Shown here: piece by piece, positions 33,691 through 41,993 of the stretch
How positions within the stretch are numbered: the first letter of the stretch is position 1
Layout of the letters: each line of letters starts with the position of its first letter
Assembly: GCA_024234435.1 (NCBI GenBank)
Contig: JACKOF010000001.1
Location: 744,001 to 808,000 of the forward strand
DNA: 64,000 bases
Direction of reading: 5' to 3'
Source: Pseudomonadales bacterium
Lineage (GTDB): Bacteria; Pseudomonadota; Gammaproteobacteria; Pseudomonadales; Porticoccaceae
Program-made: the position numbers and the translations under genes
The notes under the pieces: generated by a model
The model's database searches: none
Told to the model about the DNA's origin: nothing
Seen by the model: the letters and a program-made list of their open reading frames with translations, nothing else

Positions 33691-35355
33691 GTGATTATCA
33701 ATCAAGAAGAAAACCAGGCTCGCACATCATCGTCATTGATATTGAGGGGAAAATCCATATCCCCGGGACTTTCCCAAGGCCTGACCCATCTTCACTATGG
33801 TTTACTGGGGCCAATCGATGTGCCCGAACCGCTAACCGGGGATGGCATTGAATATGAATTCTCTCGCCTAGATACGGCTACAGCCAGTATTTCTGACGAT
33901 CTGCTGGTGTTGGCCACACGTGTAGAAAAACAGATTGATGCACGCCTGGCCGAAGTGTTCGGCGCACATCAACTGATGGTTAATGACCGCGTGCTAAGAG
34001 ATGAGCTGCGCAAGGAAATTGCGGAAAACCTAGTCAGTGCCAGCAGTGCAGTAAAGACCGTATTTCTTCGCTGGGAAAAACGATTTTTATTGATGGAGTC
34101 CCAAGTGGCCAGGGACAAAGGCGACGATATGCACGACATTTCGATCAGATTGCAGAATGCCCTGGCTGGTATTACGGTTCATTCACTGGATAAAATTCCT
34201 GATAATTGTGTACTTACGACATCGCGTTTGCTGCCTTCCGATACAATTTTTCTTGCAGGGCGGCCTATTGCTGCGGTGCTTTTACAATATGGTAGCTCAG
34301 GCTCCCACGCAGCATTGTTTGCGCGGGAGATAGGACTGCCAGCCATTACGGGTATTCCGGAATTGTTTGCCAACATACCCGACAACACATGGGTATTAGT
34401 GGATGCGGATAGGGGAGCGGTAACGATTAGGCCTGATGCTGATGATAAAGCGCTTTTCCAGCAAAAAATTAAAACTAAAGCCAAGATTTTTGAGACCGCG
34501 CGGACTCATGCACAGCGTCCAGCAATAACAGAAGACGGCGTTTCTATTTCTGTGTTGGCCAACGTAGGTTGCCGGGATGACACGGAAAAAGCCATGCGTA
34601 ATGGTGCTGATGGTATCGGTTTATATCGTATTGAGCAGGCTTATCTGGGGCGTAGCGTTCCGCCGAACAAGGAAGAGCTTCTCAGTGAAATGCGTGAGAC
34701 TCTGGCAGCGGCAAAGAGTCACAGTATATGCATACGTCTACTGGATATTGGTGCAGATAAACCGTTGCCTTTTCTTGGTTTTATGGCAGAAACCAACCCT
34801 GCTTTAGGGCGACGTGGCATTCGGTTTTTATTGGAATATCCCGAGCTTTTGACTACGCAATTAGCCGCTATATTGGAACTTTCCAGAGAATTCGATATTC
34901 GTGTACTCATCCCAATGGTTACCCTGCCCGGGGACATTTTAATGGTGAAAGAACAGCTAATGAAACTCGGTGAAAACATGGGGCTTGCAGAGCTTCCATC
35001 AGTAGGGGCCATGATTGAAACACCGGCAGCGGCACTTTCAGCAAAAGCCATCGCCAAGCATGTCGACTTTTTCAGTTTTGGTACCAACGACCTGACACAA
35101 TATACCTTTGCGGCTGACCGGGATAATGCCGCCGTGGAGCGGTACTTTAACGATGCATCTGATGCGATCTTCCGGCTTTTACAACTAACCAGCCAGGATG
35201 CACCCGAAATACCACTTTCTTTGTGCGGGGAACTGGCAGGCAGATCTGAACATATTCCGCGGTTGTTACAATCTGGTATACGCAACCTGAGTATTGCACC
35301 GCCATTGATTCCCCAGATTAAACAGGCCATTCGCCATACCAGGTGTTTCGCCTGA
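33691..35355 (+). CDS. PTS enzyme I-like phosphoenolpyruvate-protein phosphotransferase
   Basis: The protein passes phosphate from phosphoenolpyruvate to an HPr-like carrier. The 554 residues hold the N-terminal HPr-binding helices, the phospho-His site in YGSSGSHAALFAREIGLPAI, and the C-terminal PEP-binding TIM barrel with DIGADKPLPFLG, GAMIETPAAALSAKAIA, FFSFGTNDLTQYTFAADRD and the catalytic Cys in LSLCGELAG. There is no GAF domain, so it is not PtsP of the nitrogen PTS but a plain enzyme I of slightly short length. The start is a GTG with a weak ribosome site. No HPr or EII gene is seen in the window, so its partner lies elsewhere. Confidence 0.88.
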   Translation: MIINQEENQARTSSSLILRGKSISPGLSQGLTHLHYGLLGPIDVPEPLTGDGIEYEFSRLDTATASISDDLLVLATRVEKQIDARLAEVFGAHQLMVNDRVLRDELRKEIAENLVSASSAVKTVFLRWEKRFLLMESQVARDKGDDMHDISIRLQNALAGITVHSLDKIPDNCVLTTSRLLPSDTIFLAGRPIAAVLLQYGSSGSHAALFAREIGLPAITGIPELFANIPDNTWVLVDADRGAVTIRPDADDKALFQQKIKTKAKIFETARTHAQRPAITEDGVSISVLANVGCRDDTEKAMRNGADGIGLYRIEQAYLGRSVPPNKEELLSEMRETLAAAKSHSICIRLLDIGADKPLPFLGFMAETNPALGRRGIRFLLEYPELLTTQLAAILELSREFDIRVLIPMVTLPGDILMVKEQLMKLGENMGLAELPSVGAMIETPAAALSAKAIAKHVDFFSFGTNDLTQYTFAADRDNAAVERYFNDASDAIFRLLQLTSQDAPEIPLSLCGELAGRSEHIPRLLQSGIRNLSIAPPLIPQIKQAIRHTRCFA

Positions 35356-35543
35356 CATACAAACTACAAATCATTCACACTCATATCCGTCAGCCGGTGC
35401 TTGTGTTAAGGTGGACTCTCACTTCCAACCAGCGGGATATCTTGCCCGCGGTATTTTCACTTAGCGGGACTTCTCGTTGACATTCGGCTAATTCTGGTCG
35501 GCACGATCTGGTTGCCTCCTGAGTCTGTACTCAAGGAACCACC

Positions 35544-35897
35544 ATGCCTGCAAAATTAGGCAGTTTATCTATTATCGAACAGTCAGTAATGCCCAAAGGT
35601 GATGCAGAGCATTTGCCATTGAAGCCATCGCGTACCCATCAGCGAGTAACTACCGCTATTGTTTATTGCGAAGGCAACTTCGCTGCAATAGACGGCAAAA
35701 CAGCCAACGGACTGGTACGTCATTTCGAGAAGTACACAATCGTTTCTGTTATCGACAGCGAAAAATTCGGGCTTGATAGCGGCACGGTACTGGATGACAA
35801 AACCAACAATATACCCATTTGCAAAGACCTTGCTGATGTATTGGCACAATGCTGTAAGCATGCCCGCTTAATTACAGTGAATTGGTTCGTGCCATGA
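35544..35897 (+). pseudogene. Truncated DUF1611 (DgcN-like) protein
   Basis: Residues 30-110 match the Rossmann-like N-terminal domain of DUF1611 proteins: TTAIVYCEGNFAAIDGKTAN, GLVRHFEKYTIVSVIDSEKF, GLDSGTVLDDKTNNIPICKD. That family, which includes D-glutamate N-acetyltransferase-like DgcN, is normally about 340 residues with a P-loop-like C-terminal part; here it ends after 117 residues in KHARLITVNWFVP. No downstream continuation was found in any frame by eye. It is probably a 3' deleted gene. Function of the short product, if made, is doubtful. Confidence 0.65.
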
Positions 35898-35979
35898 CCT
35901 CGCCATTTGTTACAAAAGCCTATATCTCTCGACAAGGTGCGTCATTAGTTTCTTCTTCTAACAAGAACGGATTACCAGT

Positions 35980-36858
35980 ATGAAATTGAAAACACATCTA
36001 TTTACCTTGGCAACCATCCTTGTATTGTTGATGACTTCTGTTGGTAAGTTGTGGGCACAAGCTGATGTTTTGGATCTGCCAGCAAATGCCTACAAAAAAA
36101 GCTATGGAGATGGTTGGTATTGCGAGAGAGGATTTAAAAAAACCAACAATAGCTGTTTGGTGATAAAAATACCGAAAAATGCGTATCTCGATTCATTTGG
36201 ATCAGATTGGAAATGCAATCGGGGGTTTTTAAAGAGCAATGATGCTTGTGAACGGGTAAATGTTCCTGCTAATGCCTATTTGGTTGATGCGCAATATGGT
36301 ACGGGTTGGGAGTGCGAGAGGGGGTACAAGCCTAAGCAAAGCGGTTTTAGAGGAATTCAGTGCGTTAAAATTGATATACCTGCACACGCTGTTTTAAGTG
36401 AATCAAACTATGGTTTAGGTTGGGATTGCGAACAAGGTTACAAAAAAATCGGTAATAGCTGCAGGCTGGTTGTCATCCCCGCCAATGCTTATGCAGCCGA
36501 TTCGTCCTACGATAAAGGTTGGGAGTGCATGAGAGGTTACAAGGAAAGTAGCAGTGCCTGCATTGCCCTGAAAATTCCCGAGAACGCTTTCCTTGATCGG
36601 CGCGGGGAAAATTGGCAATGTGTGCGAGGGTATCAAAAAAATGAAGACACGTGCTCGAGAATTGTCCTTCCGGAGAATGCTTATTTGAAAGATGGAGGCA
36701 ATGATTGGCGGTGTGTCAGAGGGTTTGAAAAAAAGGCTATGGTCTGCTCGCTCATTATTATCCCCGCAAATGCGCATATCGATTCGATGGGGAGTGGCTG
36801 GCGCTGTAATGAACCTTATCGTGAAAACCGGGGGTTATGTGAAATCGGTGGAGGTTAG
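35980..36858 (+). CDS. Exported protein of eight cysteine-containing tandem repeats
   Basis: A signal peptide (LATILVLLMTSVGKLWAQ) is followed by eight repeats of about 31-38 residues filling the whole mature protein. The consensus is P-x-N-A-Y-L-x(4-7)-G-x-x-W-x-C-x-R-G-Y-x(5-9)-C, for example PKNAYLDSFGSDWKCNRGF and PENAYLKDGGNDWRCVRGFE. Each unit has one Cys pair, so eight intramolecular disulfides are likely in the periplasm or outside. It lies 15 bases before the first transglutaminase-like gene in the same direction. The repeat is of a kind I have seen only as an uncharacterised module; a binding or structural role is inferred. Confidence 0.8.
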   Translation: MKLKTHLFTLATILVLLMTSVGKLWAQADVLDLPANAYKKSYGDGWYCERGFKKTNNSCLVIKIPKNAYLDSFGSDWKCNRGFLKSNDACERVNVPANAYLVDAQYGTGWECERGYKPKQSGFRGIQCVKIDIPAHAVLSESNYGLGWDCEQGYKKIGNSCRLVVIPANAYAADSSYDKGWECMRGYKESSSACIALKIPENAFLDRRGENWQCVRGYQKNEDTCSRIVLPENAYLKDGGNDWRCVRGFEKKAMVCSLIIIPANAHIDSMGSGWRCNEPYRENRGLCEIGGG

Positions 36859-36873
36859 GGTGGCGAAGGTCAA

Positions 36874-37737
36874 ATGAAACGTTACAAAATTCTACATGAG
36901 ACTCTGTACAACTTTTCTGGGTCAGTGCAATTGTTACCGCACACCTTGCGATTGCGGCCAAGGGAGGGGCATGAGTTGCGTATAGAAAGTTCGGCGTTGG
37001 ATATTTTTCCAGCGGCAACATTGCGCTGGCACCGGGATGTGGAAGGAAATTCAGTTGCCACGGCAACATTCAACGGCAGCACGCAAAATCTGACCATAAA
37101 AAGCGAGATCATTATTCAGCAATATGACCAGACCCCTCACGACTTTCTGGTTGCTGATTATGCGGTCGATTATCCCTTCAGCTATATCGATGAAGATAAA
37201 GTGCTGTTGTCGCCTTATATGCAATCAACCGATACGGCAGAAACCAACCTGCTAACAAGCTGGATTCATGATATTTGGCAGCCTGACGAGAAAATTCAAA
37301 CTTTCGCCTTGTTGCTTCGACTAAACCAGCGTATCTATCAAACCTTAACCTACCGAAGACGCGAAGAGGAAGGCGTACAAAGTGTCGAGCAAACCCTATC
37401 CCTTGGCTCAGGTTCCTGTCGCGATTCAGCCTGTCTTTTTATGGCTGCAGCAAGGCAGCTGGGTTTTGCAGCACGATTTGTCAGCGGCTACATTTATTCC
37501 GATGCGACCACCAATCCTCTCGGTCAGTCAGGGTCTACCCACGCCTGGGCAGAGGTGCTTATTCCTGGCGCAGGTTGGAAAGGTTTTGACCCAACCATTG
37601 GCAACATTGTCGGGGCTGAACATATTACTGTTGCTGTGGCGAGATTGCCGGAATCGGTGCCGCCCATCGCAGGGTCTTTTCATGGGCCATCTGGCACGAA
37701 AATGGTTGTCAATGTCTGGGTAACAGCGATGCCATAG
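36874..37737 (+). CDS. Transglutaminase-like cysteine protease-fold protein, bacterial N-terminal beta domain
   Basis: The 287-residue protein starts MKRYKILHETLYNFSGSVQL, the bacterial transglutaminase-like N-terminal beta domain, and continues with a transglutaminase core. The triad is visible: Cys in GSGSCRDSACLFMAAARQLG, His in STHAWAEVLIPG and Asp in WKGFDPTIGN. No signal peptide is present, so it should act in the cytoplasm. Family members are amidases or peptidases acting on glutamine- or isopeptide-like bonds. The ATG has GAAGG upstream. The gene lies between the cysteine-repeat gene and a second relative, four bases away. Confidence 0.88.
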   Translation: MKRYKILHETLYNFSGSVQLLPHTLRLRPREGHELRIESSALDIFPAATLRWHRDVEGNSVATATFNGSTQNLTIKSEIIIQQYDQTPHDFLVADYAVDYPFSYIDEDKVLLSPYMQSTDTAETNLLTSWIHDIWQPDEKIQTFALLLRLNQRIYQTLTYRRREEEGVQSVEQTLSLGSGSCRDSACLFMAAARQLGFAARFVSGYIYSDATTNPLGQSGSTHAWAEVLIPGAGWKGFDPTIGNIVGAEHITVAVARLPESVPPIAGSFHGPSGTKMVVNVWVTAMP

Positions 37738-37764
37738 GTATTGTTAAAACAGAGAGGCCTCAAT

Positions 37765-38547
37765 ATGTGGTTGCAGACAAGCTGTGAATTAAAATTTTTC
37801 ATTGATGTGCCTACGCCCTTTATTCTGATGCTTCGACCAAGGAGCGGTGCACAACAGTGGATTGCCAGTGAAGAGTATCTGCTATATCCCAGTGTTCCAG
37901 CTTTTGAATTTACCGATGATTATGGCAACCTGTGCCAGCGATTGATCGCCCCTTCAGGTGACTTTACCATTTATACCTCTGCCAGAATTATGACGGCTGA
38001 CAATGTCGATCAAGCATTTGGTGGCCATTTTGTTGATATTCAAAACTTGCCAGACGCGGTGCTTAAGTATCTGTTGCCCAGCCGCTATTGTGAATCTGAT
38101 CATTTTGGCGATATGGCATCTGAAATAACGACAAATCAACAACCCGGTTATGATCAGGTAGCAGAAATCGAGCGCTGGTTAAATACCAGTATTGGTTTTC
38201 GGCCAGCCAGCAGCTTCTCTTCCTTATCTGCAGCTGAAGTGAATCAACAGAAAGCGGGTGTATGTAGAGATCTGGCTCATCTGGGCATAGCCCTGTGCAG
38301 AAGTCTAAGCATTCCTGCTCGAATGGTGGTTGGTTATTTATATGGCCTTGAACCCATGGAGCTACATGCCTGGTTTGAAGCCTATGTTGCTGATCGCTGG
38401 TACACTTTTGATGCAACACAGAAGTTCAAAAAGGGTGGGTATGTAGCTGTCGGGTATGGCCGTGATGCGGCGGATGTGGCGGTTTATAATCAATTTGGGC
38501 CGCCGATCTATCCCGTACAACAAACCGTTCACGTGCAACTTGCCTAA
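37765..38547 (+). CDS. Transglutaminase-like protein, second copy
   Basis: The ATG at 37765 (MWLQTSCELKFFIDVPTPFI), with AGAGAGG upstream, is preferred to a TTG at 37741. The protein of 260 residues has the same two-domain layout as its neighbour but a divergent sequence. The core shows Cys in AGVCRDLAHLGIALCRSLSI, His in MELHAWFEAYV and Asp in WYTFDATQKF. It has no signal peptide. Pairs of such genes, often with other transglutaminase-like genes, occur together in many proteobacteria, where they may act on the same peptide substrate. The substrate is unknown. Confidence 0.87.
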   Translation: MWLQTSCELKFFIDVPTPFILMLRPRSGAQQWIASEEYLLYPSVPAFEFTDDYGNLCQRLIAPSGDFTIYTSARIMTADNVDQAFGGHFVDIQNLPDAVLKYLLPSRYCESDHFGDMASEITTNQQPGYDQVAEIERWLNTSIGFRPASSFSSLSAAEVNQQKAGVCRDLAHLGIALCRSLSIPARMVVGYLYGLEPMELHAWFEAYVADRWYTFDATQKFKKGGYVAVGYGRDAADVAVYNQFGPPIYPVQQTVHVQLA

Positions 38548-38913
38548 CTTTGCAGGGGTTTGCGGACGCAGCACTTCAATGCTTCAACTGACGATCGCAA
38601 ACAGCTTTCTCGGCTGGATGGATCGTTACGCTTGATTACGTACAGAGGTTTTCAGAAAGGCCGGGTTCAACCGCAGCAGTAACTCGATGATCCAAAATTG
38701 TATTTAAAGCCGAGGGTCAGGGCAAAATACGTCGGGTTGCAGGGCGGTTTCAGCCGGTGAATTGCCCCGGCAGCTGGTGGCTGCTTTCAGGTAAACCGGA
38801 TTATCGTATCAGGTGTCAATATTGAGAACAGCTTTAAACAATCGGGGTAATGATGTCTGCATTAGTGTCGGAGTAATCATTGTCAGAATAATCAAAAAAG
38901 CTGTTTGCTGCCT
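38548..38913. other. Intergenic stretch with a possible outer-membrane protein tail
   Basis: No gene is supported. On the minus strand, 38667-38753 reads LKPPCNPTYFALTLGFKYNF followed by GSSSYCCG and a stop; the aromatic-alternating end resembles the last beta strand of an outer-membrane barrel and may be a gene remnant. The rest shows nothing recognisable. Confidence 0.3.
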
Positions 38914-40146
38914 TTATTCAAAAAGTACCCTGGCACAGGTTTCTCCGCCTGGTAACGTTTTCAGGGAAAACTCCCAGCCTAGATGTTCACAAATCAAGGT
39001 GACAATATATAAACCGAGCCCTGTAGTGGTGTCTGTTGTTTCAGAATCCTGCTTATTAATGGCCTCGATGCCTTGGTCTCGCACTTCTACGTGCTGATTT
39101 GAGAAGTCAATCCAGACCTTACCCTGGTTATGATTCAGTGCATTATTAACAAGATTGTTAAAAAGGATCCGTACCATATTTCTGTTAGCAGAGATCATGG
39201 CATCATGCTTGGCTACAATGTCTATTCGCTCTGAGGCCGCAGGGTCTGCGATTTTTATAGCCGCTACCCATTCGTCGATCAGGGTGTTGAGAGAGAATGA
39301 TTCCGTGTCTGCCTCCGTTTTGCTTTGTCGTATCAGGTTTAGCAGCACGTTAACATTGGCAGACATTGTGTTTGCCGATGCGATGATTCGTTGCAAGGTT
39401 TTCTGGTCATCCCCATTAAGCTGTTGACGACGCTCAATAACCTCGGCGGCTCCCATAATAACGGCGATAGGTGTTCTGAGTTCATGGCTGGCCATGGTGA
39501 TCAGGGAACGCTCACGCTTGACAAGCTGGTCTATTTCGTCGAGATATTTGTTGAGTGCTCGGGAAATTTCATTGAGTTCGCTATCTTTATAGATAGCAGG
39601 AAGGTAGGTTTCTCTGCGTCCCTGTTTGATATGCATGATATCTTGTGTGAGAGCCTGGATCGGCTGTGCAATCCTGTGGCTGATCAATGATGCAAAACCA
39701 ATCCCTGAAATAATGGATAGCCCGGCAAGGGCAAGCAACACAGTGACCATCAGGTTTTCATATTGTTCAAACTGGCTTAAGTCTTTGGCCAGATAGTAGG
39801 TGCCTTCCGGAATCCGATTGATGATTATTCGGTACTCCTTACCCAAAATTTCGACATCGCCATCAAAAGGAACGGGCAAATTATTGAATATAACGGGCAG
39901 GTGTTCATAGGGTGAACTATCTGCTGGCAGGTAGGTGATGGTTAGCATAGCCGACTGAGCATGGACGACTTTGTCGGTTTCATGGCGGCTCAGGAAATGT
40001 TCAATTTCTGCCTGCTTGTCAATTGCAAGTGTGGTTTCTTCCAGCCCCTCCAGTAATAGCCAGGTAGATATTAGTACGATGCTAACACTGAGCAAATATA
40101 CCCGAATGAATATTTGCTTTACGCGTCGGGAAAGTGAGCTGATCAT
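38914..40146 (-). CDS. Two-component sensor histidine kinase of the lipid A operon
   Basis: The inner-membrane sensor has TM1 near the start (IFIRVYLLSVSIVLISTWLL), a periplasmic domain of about 100 residues, TM2 (LMVTVLLALAGLSIISGIGF), HAMP, HisKA with phospho-acceptor His in TMASHELRTPIAVIMGA, and HATPase_c with N box ILFNNLVNNALNHN, D-box VEVRDQGIEA and a Gly-rich lid TTGLGLYIV. The ATG at 40146 follows the regulator stop by about ten bases with an AGG-containing site; frames to 40176 or 40188 are possible. It is the last gene of a five-gene unit and probably senses envelope damage, cations or peptides, as PmrB-like kinases do (inference). Confidence 0.9.
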   Translation of the reverse strand: MISSLSRRVKQIFIRVYLLSVSIVLISTWLLLEGLEETTLAIDKQAEIEHFLSRHETDKVVHAQSAMLTITYLPADSSPYEHLPVIFNNLPVPFDGDVEILGKEYRIIINRIPEGTYYLAKDLSQFEQYENLMVTVLLALAGLSIISGIGFASLISHRIAQPIQALTQDIMHIKQGRRETYLPAIYKDSELNEISRALNKYLDEIDQLVKRERSLITMASHELRTPIAVIMGAAEVIERRQQLNGDDQKTLQRIIASANTMSANVNVLLNLIRQSKTEADTESFSLNTLIDEWVAAIKIADPAASERIDIVAKHDAMISANRNMVRILFNNLVNNALNHNQGKVWIDFSNQHVEVRDQGIEAINKQDSETTDTTTGLGLYIVTLICEHLGWEFSLKTLPGGETCARVLFE

Positions 40147-40156
40147 GGCTTGCCTG

Positions 40157-40885
40157 CTAAATGAGGTGAAGGGCATAGCCACGACCATGTAATGTTTTTA
40201 TAACATCCTGGCCGAAAGCTTCTTTTAGGGTTTTACGCAACCCGTAAACATGGGTGCGAACTGTGTTTGGGTCACCATCATCAATGCCCCAGAGTTTTCG
40301 GCTGAACTCCTGATAGCTGACAAACTTTGGATATTGCCGAACAAGAATTTCAAAAATCGTTGCACTGTAACCTGACAGGGTGACTTCGGCTTTATTTCGA
40401 AATGAGACTTTAAGAGTTCCGGGGCAGTAGGTGAGATCTTCTGCTCTCAGGTAGTCCTGGTCGACACTGCCGCGGCGGAGTAAAGCCTGGATGCGAAGTT
40501 CAAGTTCGCGCATGTGAAAAGGTTTGATCAGATAATCATCAGCGCCGCTATTAAATGCCTTTGTTTTATCTTCGATAGAATCCCGGGCAGTTAACATAAT
40601 AACGGGCACGGAAGACTGTAAATCCTGACGAATTCGCTGGCAAAGCGTTAACCCACTGATTCCGGGCAGCATAATATCCAGAACGATAACATCATAACTA
40701 TTGGTTGCCAGCAGATGAAGTGCGGTTAGACCGTCAGCTGCATAATCCAGCTCATAATGTTGATCACCGAGATATTCATAAAGATTCTCGGCCAGTTTTT
40801 GATGATCTTCAACGATCAGTAAGCGGTACTTGTTTTTCACTGAAAACCCTTGCAGGACACCACCGGATTGCCGGATATAAATCAC
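40157..40885 (-). CDS. OmpR/PmrA-like response regulator of the lipid A operon
   Basis: Receiver domain with acidic pocket (LLIVEDHQ), phospho-acceptor Asp in VIVLDIMLPG and Lys in DDYLIKPFHMRE; then a winged-helix DNA-binding domain ending KTLHGRGYALHLI. The unit is 242 residues if the ATG at 40885 is used, which overlaps the PAP2 stop by four bases (ATGA); a GTG at 40840 that removes the first 15 residues would give the standard family N-terminus. It should be activated by the kinase encoded just downstream, and would plausibly control its own operon; an 11-bp spaced direct repeat of the OmpR type lies upstream of the first gene at 43764-43791. Confidence 0.92.
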   Translation of the reverse strand: MIYIRQSGGVLQGFSVKNKYRLLIVEDHQKLAENLYEYLGDQHYELDYAADGLTALHLLATNSYDVIVLDIMLPGISGLTLCQRIRQDLQSSVPVIMLTARDSIEDKTKAFNSGADDYLIKPFHMRELELRIQALLRRGSVDQDYLRAEDLTYCPGTLKVSFRNKAEVTLSGYSATIFEILVRQYPKFVSYQEFSRKLWGIDDGDPNTVRTHVYGLRKTLKEAFGQDVIKTLHGRGYALHLI

Positions 40886-41598
40886 TCATAACCCGGATTG
40901 TAACCTCCTACCTCTGCTTGGCACACATGAATCGGTTTTTTACTTGTCCAGATGAAACCAATCAGAGCAGTAAACCAGCAAATGCCAACGGTCCAGATGT
41001 CATGCGACAGTAAATGAGCCCCCCGAAATTGTTGGGAAAATCCAAATATTGCTCCCAATAACAAACCAAAAGTCAGACCCGCAAAGCGCCACCTGGGTTT
41101 ACAAAGCAGGCAAAAGAAATAGAGTGCGATCCATGCGTAACCTCCACTGGCATGACCGGAGGGGAAGCAACGGCCGGTTCCCGTGCCAAAAATGGAAGCA
41201 AAAACCGGGTGTACAGGTTTTTCTCCACCATAGACTTGAAAGCTCCAGGGGCAGTCTATATGCGTAATCGCCTTTAATCCGGAAACAACCACTAGGGAAA
41301 CAAGTACGGTGGTTAATAGATAGATTAGCCCCCGGCGATAGTTGGCCATTGAAGAAACAAACCAGGTGGTAATCAATGCGCACAGGTTGAGGGTGATGCA
41401 AACGCCTACAAAAATACGGCCGCCTCTGTGAATAATGCCTTCTAGCAGCCAGTTTTCCTTCAAATTCCAGTTGTAACCCTGAACCGCATAAAGGTGATCT
41501 GACAGAATAAAATCAAAGTGAAAATAATCCAGCCACAGAGTAGCAAGCAGCAGCAAAAGAAGAGGTAATAAGCCATGGTAGAAATAAAACTTTTTCAC
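40882..41598 (-). CDS. PAP2-family lipid phosphatase
   Basis: This is an inner-membrane phosphatase with about six transmembrane segments, of the PAP2 superfamily that removes phosphate from lipids such as undecaprenyl pyrophosphate or phosphatidic acid. Motifs: KAITHIDCPW (the usual R is absent in motif 1), the PSGHASGGYAW motif 2 and QFRGAHLLSHDIW motif 3, with the catalytic His residues present. It sits between the diacylglycerol kinase and regulator genes with four-base overlaps. PAP2 genes are often linked with lipid A phosphoethanolamine transferases. Its exact substrate is not determined. Confidence 0.88.
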   Translation of the reverse strand: MKKFYFYHGLLPLLLLLLATLWLDYFHFDFILSDHLYAVQGYNWNLKENWLLEGIIHRGGRIFVGVCITLNLCALITTWFVSSMANYRRGLIYLLTTVLVSLVVVSGLKAITHIDCPWSFQVYGGEKPVHPVFASIFGTGTGRCFPSGHASGGYAWIALYFFCLLCKPRWRFAGLTFGLLLGAIFGFSQQFRGAHLLSHDIWTVGICWFTALIGFIWTSKKPIHVCQAEVGGYNPGYE

Positions 41599-41993
41599 AG
41601 CAGGATAATCCCCCAGGTTATGCCTGCGATTGCCAAACTGACAAGAACAGCCGCGGATCCCAGATCCTTGGCTCTGCCGCTTAATTCATGATGCTCGTAA
41701 CTGATTCGGTCTACGACGGTTTCAAGGGCAGAGTTCAATAATTCGGTTAGTAAAACTATTAATAAGCTGCCCACAAGGAGAAGTCGCTCCAGACTGTTTT
41801 CAGTAACGAAAAATGCCAGTGGTATTAAGACCGTCACAAGCAGAGCTTCCTGGCGAAAAGCGGCTTCATGCTGCCACGCCGCGCAAAATCCTTTGAGTGA
41901 ATAACCCGTTGCATTTGTCAGTCTTTTGATGCCCTGGGTACCTTTGTAGGGACTCCGGCTGTTATCTGTGTTGCGGGGGTTGCTTTTTGGCAT
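41595..41993 (-). CDS. dgkA: Diacylglycerol kinase
   Basis: The enzyme phosphorylates diacylglycerol to phosphatidic acid. Phosphoethanolamine transferase leaves diacylglycerol behind when it uses phosphatidylethanolamine, so its presence next to eptA makes biochemical sense. The 132 residues have three membrane helices and the family active-site segment LLTELLNSALETVVDRISYE with the catalytic Glu. Extra N-terminal residues (MPKSNPRNTDNSRSPYKGTQ) add a basic tail. The start overlaps the eptA stop and its own stop overlaps the PAP2 start by four bases. Confidence 0.93.
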   Translation of the reverse strand: MPKSNPRNTDNSRSPYKGTQGIKRLTNATGYSLKGFCAAWQHEAAFRQEALLVTVLIPLAFFVTENSLERLLLVGSLLIVLLTELLNSALETVVDRISYEHHELSGRAKDLGSAAVLVSLAIAGITWGIILL

